This document shows positions 55,670 to 64,000 of a stretch of 64,000 nt of DNA, piece after piece. Numbering within the stretch: position 1 is the stretch's first letter; each line of letters begins with the position of its first letter. A program made the translations under genes and the position numbers. The notes beneath the pieces were generated by a model. It worked only from the letters and a program-made list of their open reading frames with translations. It made no database searches and had not been told where the DNA came from. The stretch is from Poronia punctata (lineage: Eukaryota; Ascomycota; Sordariomycetes; Xylariales; Xylariaceae), in the NCBI GenBank assembly GCA_022579005.1, contig MU401539.1:62001-126000 (forward strand). Reading direction: 5' to 3'.

Positions 55670-56470
55670 CGCGCTAGGTTTGTAGGTGGGCAACAGAAAT
55701 GATGGTCCGATTATCCCTAAAGGAGATTGGCGGTTTACTCGGTAGAAGATTTATAATTGGATATTATGGTTACTTTGAGACTCGCGATATCTTCTTGTAC
55801 TTTTTGTCGCTACAGAAAAATACTACTGTGATTTGGTCTGAACGCGACAGCCGACGTACGATAAACTGAAACGTCAAGTCAAAACCGGCAGATGTGATGT
55901 GTAAGCATGTACTTTCCAATATTATTTGCATTTACGAGTAGGTACGAGTAAGTAATACATTACGTGTAGGTAGGTGCGGAAAGTTCCAAGAGTCCGCAAA
56001 TGACTGTCAGACCTAAAAATACGCGTATGCAATGTCGCAGCGGCGTGTGCTTGCTCCTCGTCAGCTACTGGAGCCTCCACTTCACCCCAGCCCATCCCAG
56101 CCCATCCCAGCCCATCCCATCCCACGCTAGCTATACTCGGTGAACTTTACCACAAGGGGAGGCAGGTGTGAGAGTGGTGAGACCCCAGATTGAAATAAAC
56201 AGATGCTTGCTTACATCATAATTCGCTACCTATCTCTGCTTTCCTTGCGCCGTTAGTCGTTAGTCGTGATAGAAAGAAACTCACTTTGTTGGTTTCATGG
56301 TCGCGAGCAACGTCGAAGAAATAGATATCGTCCCCATTGGTCCTTTACTCTCTACCTAGTTCACGACCTATCTAAGTATACGCCACATGTCTGGTTGAAC
56401 ACCCAAGACAGGCAATACATGTGGTGACCCGGTCACTGGACCTCTATAAGTAAACCTTGAAAATTAGACA
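55670..56470. other. Intergenic region
   Basis: 800 bp with the AflR-like gene promoter on its left. It contains two adjacent TACTCGTA octamers (55933 and 55943) and a CCCATCCCAG tandem at about 56092-56122. No gene seen. Confidence 0.45.
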
Positions 56471-58966
56471 TCACGGTAGATGCGCCCTCTTCTCGGCATA
56501 GCCAGTCCGATTCTGCAAACGCGACACTCGTCTACTCTCAGCCCGCCTCTCTTTGGCCCGCTGCTCCATGGCACCAATATCATGCATTTCCTCAAACGAT
56601 CGGAGATCCGCTAGAAACCGTCGGATACGCAGCCCCGTCTTGTGCCGAATATATGCGTCAAACAGATCATCTGCCGCGGCGTGTGTTGCCACCTGAAGGC
56701 CTTTGATAACGTCCCGGTCATTGATGTCCGCGTCATCGCATTCGTTTAAGAACATGTCCAAGTCCCTGAGCATCTCCTCCGCCTTAGACAGCTCCATCAC
56801 CGCGTTCTTGCGCTTTCCCGTTAGCGTTTCTCGACGGGCGGCCGCGGCATGTTGAGGGCCTGGTTGGGTAGCTTCTGCATCAGAAACCAGCCCAGATCCT
56901 GCCTCCGCCATGGATTCGGGGTTCGGTGGTAAGGGCTTGTTTGCAGCCGGAGACGGGTTTACAGGGGGCATATCCCTTTTCACGTATATGAATGTATCTG
57001 TAGGTTGGGGCATCCGGGCTACCGTCTGACTAGGCGTAGTTCGATAGCCGGTATAGTAAGGCGAATGCCATCGGGCACTCATCGGTGTTCTCGTCTTCAC
57101 ATTTTCTTCCTTCGACGGAGTCTGTACCTGCCTTTCCTCTGCTTCCACCCGGATGTATGCGTCATCTAGTGCTCGCTGTAGAGAAGACGCAGTTCTAGAC
57201 GCGAGCTTCGCAGTAAACGGCAGAGACGGGGTCGAAGACTCTGTGGTCGTCCTCGGAGACGCGGGTCCTTTCTGCGGACAACTACTTTCAGCTGTGGCTG
57301 TTATTGTACCTTTCCCTTTCGGAGAGGACGATTTCTCTCGACATGGTACATTGGTATCAAGTGGATATAGGGCTGTTTCCATTTCCTCCCCGATAGTATC
57401 AATAACCCCTGGAGACACCCTTAGTAAACTACTTCGCATCGTATCTCTTCTTCCCTGCGGATCAAGACCCCTCGGGGACGGTCTAGCGTCGAATTCTCCA
57501 TGATGATTTCCATTATGATGCTCCACATGACCACCTCGGTCAGCTTGGTCATATCCGTCCAATGCCGACGGCACACATGATTCTCCTTTGGGCGCTGCGT
57601 GTTTCGTGGGAGCTTTATAAGTCGTGGGCGGCTTAGGCTGCCTCTGCTTTGTAGGTCTGCGGCTTATGCCTTGAGTGCGACGATGACGATGATGCTGAAT
57701 GGGTGGTGGTTCGGCCTTATGTTGTCCCCTACTGTGTCTCTGGCCTCGACGGCCGGGGCTATCATGTTCGCGGGTGCCACCTTTTTTAGTTGCCGATTTC
57801 TTCATAAACCAGGATAGGAAGCGTTTTCTCGCAATCTCGTACTGTTTTGGCTTTGCTCTGTCTGTTTGTGGATCGTACGGCTCAATCGCGTATGCCAAGG
57901 GGTCGCAGTCTGGGCTGAATTCGACGTATGACCCCGTACTCGAGCACGACCTAGAAGTTATCGTCTCGGAAGGGCCGGCGTCGTGGCTCTCAAGAGGTTG
58001 TCGAGTTCGTGCCGAGGTGCTCGGATCTCGGTGTGGTCGGCCAGTCCGGGTCGCAGGCCCTGCATGGCATGTCCTAGCCACGCCTCTGTCTTGTTCTGAA
58101 GCGGTCACCGCAAGCCCCGCAGCCGCGAATTCATCTTTATATGGCATCAGTGGTTTAACGGTATGATAAGATGCTTTCGCCTCCGAAATGGTCGGTGTCA
58201 TAACTGGTGCCTTACCAGCAGCGCCCCTCGCGTCAGCATACTTTTCTAGCTGTCTCGTAAACTGGCTGACAGCTCTCTGTTGGCTCGAACGACGATAGGT
58301 GTTGTCGCTGTGATTTGTCGAGGACGGCTGTTCCGAGGTGTTGGCCGTCGTCTTTTGATCGTTTAGAGCATGTAGGCGTTGTTGCTGCATGAGTGTTCTG
58401 TTGATGACATCCCAAGCGACAGGATCGGCGAGCCCGAATCGCTTTTCTCGTTGTAGCGTTCTCCGTCCGGTCTTGGTAGAAATCGGAGACCGATAGTTGG
58501 GCTCGTTGCTTGACAAGACTTCTTCTCTGGCGGTATCAGTCCGGACGTGATGGTCACGGGCCGCATCCACCGAGAAAGGGTCGACAGGAGGACGACTGAG
58601 CCTCGACTTCCTATGAGATGCCGAGGGGGAGTAGAGAGTCCCCCAATATGGAGGGTGTGCAGAGTATTGCTCTTTAGAGAGCGGCGAATGCGGTGGGCCC
58701 TGCCTCTGTCCCTGCCTCTGTCCCTGCCCATCGAGGTTGGGCGGCGAGTCTCTGCTGGCCTTGGCTGGGAGACGTCTGCTTACTCTTAAACCATATCGAT
58801 TGCGGCTTATCCTGCGCTGCTTCTGGTGTAGCGACGTAATACATGTCTTGGGTAGTTTGGGTAGAGAAGATTGATATTGTTTGTTGATAGGCCGTCTGGG
58901 GCGATGTCCCCTAGTATCAGGTGGCAGCGGATAGTTGAACTTGGTCGGGCGATGCGCACTCCCCTT
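56471..58966 (-). CDS. Large low-complexity protein of unknown function, 5' end unresolved
   Basis: The frame is open for 831 codons. The first in-frame ATG inside it is only at 58390, yet the 190 upstream codons read like protein (HRPTKFNYPLPPDTRGHRP, QYSAHPPYWGTLYSPSAS). An in-frame TAG at 58967-58969 separates it from ATGs at 58990 and 58984. CTTAG there could be a splice acceptor, so an upstream exon is likely but not identified. The sequence is rich in Ser, Pro, Thr, Arg and Gln and mostly disordered. A basic patch (ARKRFLSWFMKKSATKKGG) and a C-terminal helical region (SKAEEMLRDLDMFLNECDD, RIRRFLADLRSFEEMHD) are the only ordered parts. I recognise no family. Confidence 0.65.
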   Translation of the reverse strand, partial: KGSAHRPTKFNYPLPPDTRGHRPRRPINKQYQSSLPKLPKTCITSLHQKQRRISRNRYGLRVSRRLPAKASRDSPPNLDGQGQRQGQRQGPPHSPLSKEQYSAHPPYWGTLYSPSASHRKSRLSRPPVDPFSVDAARDHHVRTDTAREEVLSSNEPNYRSPISTKTGRRTLQREKRFGLADPVAWDVINRTLMQQQRLHALNDQKTTANTSEQPSSTNHSDNTYRRSSQQRAVSQFTRQLEKYADARGAAGKAPVMTPTISEAKASYHTVKPLMPYKDEFAAAGLAVTASEQDRGVARTCHAGPATRTGRPHRDPSTSARTRQPLESHDAGPSETITSRSCSSTGSYVEFSPDCDPLAYAIEPYDPQTDRAKPKQYEIARKRFLSWFMKKSATKKGGTREHDSPGRRGQRHSRGQHKAEPPPIQHHRHRRTQGISRRPTKQRQPKPPTTYKAPTKHAAPKGESCVPSALDGYDQADRGGHVEHHNGNHHGEFDARPSPRGLDPQGRRDTMRSSLLRVSPGVIDTIGEEMETALYPLDTNVPCREKSSSPKGKGTITATAESSCPQKGPASPRTTTESSTPSLPFTAKLASRTASSLQRALDDAYIRVEAEERQVQTPSKEENVKTRTPMSARWHSPYYTGYRTTPSQTVARMPQPTDTFIYVKRDMPPVNPSPAANKPLPPNPESMAEAGSGLVSDAEATQPGPQHAAAARRETLTGKRKNAVMELSKAEEMLRDLDMFLNECDDADINDRDVIKGLQVATHAAADDLFDAYIRHKTGLRIRRFLADLRSFEEMHDIGAMEQRAKERRAESRRVSRLQNRTGYAEKRAHLP

Positions 58967-60310
58967 CTAAGGCACATTGAGCATAGGCATCGTTTATATT
59001 CCAAAAAAGAACGGGGTTCCAAGAAGCCAAAAAAGACAAAATGATGCTATGAGAAACTTGTACTTTGGTGCTCAACGGTGATACAAGAATTAGGATATGT
59101 TAAAAGGTACCGAAGGCGCCTAATAACGATATTGAGGGGCGGCAGGACTTTTTCGAGCGAATCTAGCAGTCACGGCCCGTTGCGTCGCGACTGCTTTGAC
59201 CCATTCAGGTAAACCGACGAAACGGCAAGCAGCGTTCGGTCGAAACAGCCCGATATGACTCATATGAGCCCCTTCGGCGGTCTTCCCGCCCTGCGGGAAA
59301 CGGGCTGTCTCCATTGTTGCGGCTTTGGGTAAGTTATACTCTGATATCCTTGATCCCAGGCGCAGAGTAAATCTCCAATTGACGACGACCTTTTCGAAGG
59401 AGGTACTCAACCGCAGCAAAGTCTTTTCTATCGACCGACATATGCTTATCAAACTCGGATCTACGAAGAGAACGTGGTTAACCTACACTCATGTCTACCT
59501 CATCACATCTTGTTTATATGCACTAAAAGATGAGCCAAATTTGTAAATACCTTGCAAACGCTTCAAAATGAGGCCGCGTCGCCTAGTCATCACATCAGTT
59601 TTCATTTCCGAAACGCGTGATAGGCGATAAGGATATTATTTCGTAACCTCGCAACAAACGGAGCTAGAAACGGACCTTTGGTTTATTTCGGCTTTCTCGG
59701 AGGCAGCTCCTGTAAAGAGACAACACCTCTCTTTGTATACCGGAATGACGCATTGCGCTGTGGATGAAGATGGAGGAAGCAATACCGGACACGCAATGGT
59801 TACTGGGTCACTTTGAGCAGTAATAAGAATTATGTTCCTTTCCAGTGAAGGCGGAGAGTGAGTTCTTTTGGTTTTCAATACACGAAATTATAATGATGCA
59901 ATGATTCGGTTATCGAGTCTCAGATGTTTGAGCGAAGAGCCCGGCCCGGCCCGCTATTGTGGTCCTGACAGCTGGGTAACAGGGCGTCGAGCACCGTGGA
60001 TCAAATCTCAGACCCATTTATTTTGACAGGTCCTTGAGAACAAGAACTTGATATTCTAAACATGCATACCCACCCTGAATGTATCATGACAATAATCTAC
60101 AGCTACAACACCACATCCTGGCGTGCCTGGTATTTTAAGACCTGTCCTTATATATATACATCTATAAATAAAGAGTAAACCCTTCATGAAAACATGTAAT
60201 CTAGACAAAAGTCAGCTTAGAGGGAGGTACCTATTCATTTCCTCAAAAAAAAAAAAACTCACCAACCTACATAGTCTACGTACAGTCTCCAGAGTCCAGA
60301 GTACATATCC
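58967..60310. other. Intergenic region
   Basis: About 1.3 kb. It may contain the missing first exon of the gene to its left; a minus-strand frame from 59314 (METARFPQGGKTAEG) ends at 59120 without a good donor. Otherwise nothing is recognised. Confidence 0.4.
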
Positions 60311-60502
60311 TCATCCCGACCCCGACGAGCCACGACGTCCGAAATAAGCCCTAAGACCGGCAACGGCAACCCAGCCGGCAACAATCACAGTCACGGCGAT
60401 GCGCATTTCACGCGCTGCAGCCGCTGCTGTCCCGTCTAGTCGGATTATATGAACATGTTCGATGGCGCCGGCATGTGTAGCGGCCAGGCTGAAGGATTCC
60501 AT
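60311..60502 (-). CDS. Possible small single-pass membrane protein
   Basis: 63 residues from the ATG at 60502. One hydrophobic helix, MRIAVTVIVAGWVAVAGLRA, is followed by a short basic Gly/Ser tail (YFGRRGSSGSG). This layout is common for small mitochondrial or ER proteins. I recognise no family, and the frame could be chance; its TM-like composition and clean ATG are the only support. Confidence 0.35.
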   Translation of the reverse strand: MESFSLAATHAGAIEHVHIIRLDGTAAAAAREMRIAVTVIVAGWVAVAGLRAYFGRRGSSGSG

Positions 60503-61316
60503 TGCGTTTTTTTCTTCTTCTTTTATGTCGTTTCTTTTTAGATAGGGCGCAAGCGGTACCGGTAGGTCGTACGGTTGGCTGGATAGCTGGTTCAGGTTTG
60601 GTTCAATGTTGAGTGGGTGTGTGAGATTTGTCTGAAGGTTTGGGATGGATCCTGGCTATTGCATGATCGGTAAAGCCGTACTTGCTTGAAGCTCTTTTGA
60701 TATGGGAAAGTTCGGATGCACGTTGGACTGAATGTAAATGACACACCGCCGACGCGTGCTTAGGTTATAAGAAAATTCAGTCTTACTACTCGTATAGTCT
60801 AAGGTTCTCGTAGATAGTACCTAGAGAAGATCGATGGGAGAGGTCGTTCCCGTCATGGTAGGTTCCCAGGTGGGTTGTTTCAATCGTGAATACTACGTAT
60901 CTCCAGGTGGTGCCAGGTGTGGGTGTCAAGCGGCTCGGCCCGTTGTGGCTGGAATGAGACGCATCAAAACCGCGACACACTCTTTATCACACAGACAATC
61001 ACTCCTAAGTATGTAGGTACGAGTAGGTAGACACTCCAGTCACTAGTGATGAAATGAGATGTGAATACATTAATGCCACGCCTAAGTCTACTTTGTACTT
61101 TGCATGTTGATATAACCTCCCTGCCCGACTGCCTGCCCAATCTCGGAACAATAACGCCAATACAATAACACTCATGCAGAATTCCCTCCAGAAATTTGTT
61201 GCAACCTCTGTCTACCTCACCACGCAGATGACTCAGCAGATAACGTAGGCATACAGGGGGTTTGCGGGTATAAAAACGATCCAAATATGATCCAAGCGCC
61301 AGATTGCAGCAATTTT
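60503..61316. other. Intergenic region
   Basis: About 0.8 kb, holding the 3' region of the sugar transporter on its right. TACTCGTA octamers at 60787 and 61018. No gene seen. Confidence 0.45.
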
Positions 61317-63256
61317 CTATGCCTTGGTCTCGATCTCGTGACTCTCCCGAGAGATCTCGTTCTCCACCTTCTCCAAACTGATGTGTGCCACCTTTGCATC
61401 CTCGCCGTCGATAACCTTGGCCAGCTCTTCTAGAGTCGGGCCCTTGGTCTCTACGTACATGAAGAAGACGAACAGGAACTCGAGCGCGATCCAGACCGTG
61501 TAGATGAGGTAGAGCTTCCAAGCATGGGCCTGCTGGAAAGCCTTGAAAGCGACAGGGTTGGCGTACTCGTTGAGCAGGAGCGCAACCTGGATGGTGAGAT
61601 TGAGGACCATGAGACCCTTGGCTCGCAGCTTGTATGGGAGGATCTCGATGGCGTAGGCTACCAGGAGGCCGGACCAGGCGATTGAGTAACCGATCTGGAA
61701 GAGCCAGATGAAGAAGATGAGACCCTTGTCCGCACCGGGTGTGGCGGCCTTGTGCTCGCCGTTCAATCCCGATGTCAATGTCCAGAATATGAAGATGCCG
61801 AACATGCTACCGGTAGAGGCAAGGAACAGGGGTCGGCGGCCGAACTTGTCGACAAGAGTGGCCATGGTGATGGAGACGATGAGGGAAAGACTGGTGGTAC
61901 CGGTTTGAAGCTACAGTGGGAGAAGCCTGTCAGCCCGCCATTCTGGCCTCGCCTAGCAAACGATGGGAAAGAAAGAAAAAACTTACACCGAACTTCTGTT
62001 CCGCGTGGTGGACTCCGGCCTCGTCGTAAAGAATGTTGGAGTAGTTGGAGATGATACCGTTGCCGGACCACTGAGAAAAGAGACCGAGCGAGAACAACAC
62101 AGCCAAGCGATATCGGTTACCCCTGGTCTTGAAGAAATCCAGATACGAGCTGTTCTTCTCGGCTTCCATCTCCAGCTTGATCGTGTCCCTGATTTCGCGG
62201 TATTCGAACTGCACCGTGGGGTGGTTGACGTTTCCATTTCCGTGGTATTTGGTCAGGATATTGAGCGCCTTCTCGTGCTTGTCTTTGGCCATCAGATATC
62301 TGGGCGACTCGGGTACCCACCAGATAAAGACGAGCTGGATGACGGAGGGGAAGCCTTGGCCAAGAGCCGGGATACGCCATGACCAATCCGAGGGGATGTA
62401 ATTGGTACCTAATGACAAGACCGAGACGACTAAAATTATCCCATCCGTTAGTTATATGTCTCCCGCAAGACACATCGCTCTATCCTCCATCATCATCAAG
62501 CACTTACCGATCGCGCCGGCGTTCCACAAGCAGTTGTATACGGCAGTAAGACGCCCACGATGTTGAGGGTGAGCAATCTCGGTTAGCAACATGGGAGAGG
62601 CGATCTGGGCCAAACTGTTGCCGAAACCCATCATGACACGACCACCCATGAAAGCTCCGATACCCTCGGCCGTACCCTGGAGGATGGCACCGACAATCAT
62701 AATCACACATCCGATGACAATGGGCGTCTTGCGGCCGAAATGATCGCAGAAGTAGGGTCTATTGCGGCATGACCATGGTTAGAAAGGGGCAATGCCAAAT
62801 TTGGAGCTTTTTTTTTTCTTTTTTTCTCTTTTTGCAGATGTCTTTTCTCTCATGGGAAAACTTACGCCAAAGGAATCGAAACTACGCTACCGATCTGATA
62901 CAACGCGACTAGAAGACCTAGCTCGGAGCCGTCGGGATGTCCGAAATGATTTTGCCATTGCTTGAAGACTTGGACCGAGTTCAGGAATGAACTGCAACGG
63001 GAATTAGCATCACGTGGGTGGGAAGGATCCGGGGCGGTCCGCGCGTTGTAGGGCCCGAGATCTTTGACATAAAACACACGTACCCGTCATAACCGGTAGT
63101 CGCAGAGGCGATACAGAGCACAAAGGCATAAAAGTATAGCTTCCGTAGACCTGGGTCCTTATACCAAGTGATCTTTTCAAAGTCAGGCGCCTCCTCAGCT
63201 GCAACGGCAGACTCGTCCCTCTTGGGAGCGCCGGCCGGCAAAGCTGCGAGAACCAT
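61317..63256 (-). CDS. MFS sugar transporter (lactose permease/hexose transporter type)
   Basis: Five exons, 63084-63256, 62866-62991, 62508-62758, 61987-62429 and 61317-61910, with introns of 92, 107, 78 and 76 bp, encode 528 residues with about 12 membrane helices. Sugar-porter signatures are GYDGSFLNSVQ after TM1, DHFGRKTP after TM2, AEIAHPQHRGRL-type (TEIAHPQHRGRL), VPESPRYLMAKDKHEKAL after TM6, DKFGRRPLFLAS after TM8 and ETKGPTLEEL after TM12. The closest recognised group is fungal LAC12-like lactose/hexose permeases at the plasma membrane. The exact sugar cannot be read. All four splice joins restore the conserved frame. Confidence 0.93.
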
Positions 63257-64000
63257 GGCTCTAGTTTTGCTCTGGTCGACCTTTGGAAGAAGGAGGGCGA
63301 GATGAGGTTATCTTAGTTCCAGAAGGACAAGAGAGGAAGGGAGGAGACCTTCAATTGACCTCTCGACGACGGCGGGTGTGGTCGGGGTGAGGAGGGAGGG
63401 TGGTTCACGGAGAAAGGTGAAACTGGAATTACGGAGGGCCGATCACCAGAAGATATATACCAACAGTCACAATGGCATGGTAAACTTTTTTTGCATTGGG
63501 ACTCACTGGCAACGACATTGGCAGGCGGGCGAGCGGACCGGGTCAAAACGCCCCTGGTATCTTCCTGCTGGCTTGGTGCTCTCTGGTACTTGCATGGCTG
63601 CCAACCACAAGCTTTTGCTAGGCGGACGGGGATCTCGAACAGGTTGCAGGGTTTCCCATTCTTTCTGCCCGCGCCAGTTGCATACCATCAGCGCCATCGT
63701 GGCAAGGTGGGCAAGGTCAGGCCTGGGGCAAGGTGGGCAAGGTGCTCACATGGATTTCTCTCTTAGTTGCTTTGTTTAGCGTGAGAGCCACATCTTACCC
63801 CATCCTACCCCATTTGGGGACGAGCAGCTAGTACCCATCGAGCACAGGCACTGACAGGGTACACTTACACCCCAGACAGAGAAAGAGGCCGGGGTGCCGG
63901 GGTCGTTGTGAGATGGATGTTCTGTTTGCGACTGGTACAGGATCAATGAATGTTGGTAGGAATCAAGTCTACCTAACCTAGGCAATATTCCTATCCTATC
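63257..64000. other. Promoter side of the sugar transporter, no further gene
   Basis: 744 bp upstream of the transporter ATG to the window end. A GTGGGCAAGGT-type direct repeat lies at about 63701-63740. The plus-strand frame 63378-63779 has no coding character. Confidence 0.45.

Noticed and set aside
59120..59314. Minus-strand frame METARFPQGGKTAEG as first exon of the large protein at 56471-58966
   Set aside because: No consensus donor brings it into the required phase at the CTTAG acceptor, so it is mentioned only as a possibility.
60964..61521. 185-codon minus-strand frame
   Set aside because: It is a shadow of the sugar-transporter last exon in another frame plus 3' UTR.

Overview
The window is nuclear DNA of a filamentous ascomycete (Pezizomycotina, most likely Sordariomycetes; Xylariales is only a guess). 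The evidence is short GT-AG introns of about 50-130 bp with CTAAC/CTGAC branch sites, widely spaced genes on both strands, a free-standing 5S rRNA gene, fungal-specific regulators (an AflR-like Zn2Cys6 protein and a C2H2 protein) and lignocellulose-degrading enzymes. Two 10-N assembly gaps lie at 9548-9557 and 49313-49322.

Layout. 1-663: N-terminal part of a cytochrome P450 running off the left edge. 3.5-11 kb: accessory genes (2EXR-like protein, small Cys-rich protein, secreted effector-like protein, CorA-like membrane protein, GNAT acetyltransferase). 14.1-16.4 kb: cytosolic GH2 glycosidase. 17.6-29.7 kb: a housekeeping block with MCM4, coatomer zeta, the t6A enzyme SUA5, COG4, a THO7-like protein and tubulin cofactor A; MCM4/coatomer zeta and SUA5/COG4 are divergent pairs with about 0.7 kb between them. 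30-34 kb: two secreted plant-wall hydrolases on the same strand, a GH5 mannanase and a GH7 endoglucanase. 35.25-36.35 kb: a 1.1 kb terminal-inverted-repeat element flanked by TA. 37.5-44.8 kb: an atypical SDR, PER1 and a C2H2 regulator. 44.8-51 kb: a gene-poor stretch with the 5S rRNA gene. 51-64 kb: ERV29, an AflR-like regulator, a large low-complexity protein with an unresolved start, a possible small membrane protein and an MFS sugar transporter.

Themes. Coatomer zeta, COG4, ERV29 and PER1 all act in the early secretory pathway. The mannanase, the GH7 endoglucanase, the GH2 enzyme and the sugar transporter fit plant-polysaccharide use, but nothing in the sequence shows that they are co-regulated.

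The most unusual observation is that two genes, coatomer zeta and the GH7 endoglucanase, can be read in their conserved frame only if they carry [D1,2] spliceosomal twin introns (stwintrons): a complete internal intron sits between the G and the T of an outer intron's donor. A second unexplained signal is the octamer TACTCGTA (either strand), found at 24 or more sites, all outside coding sequence, where about 2 are expected by chance.
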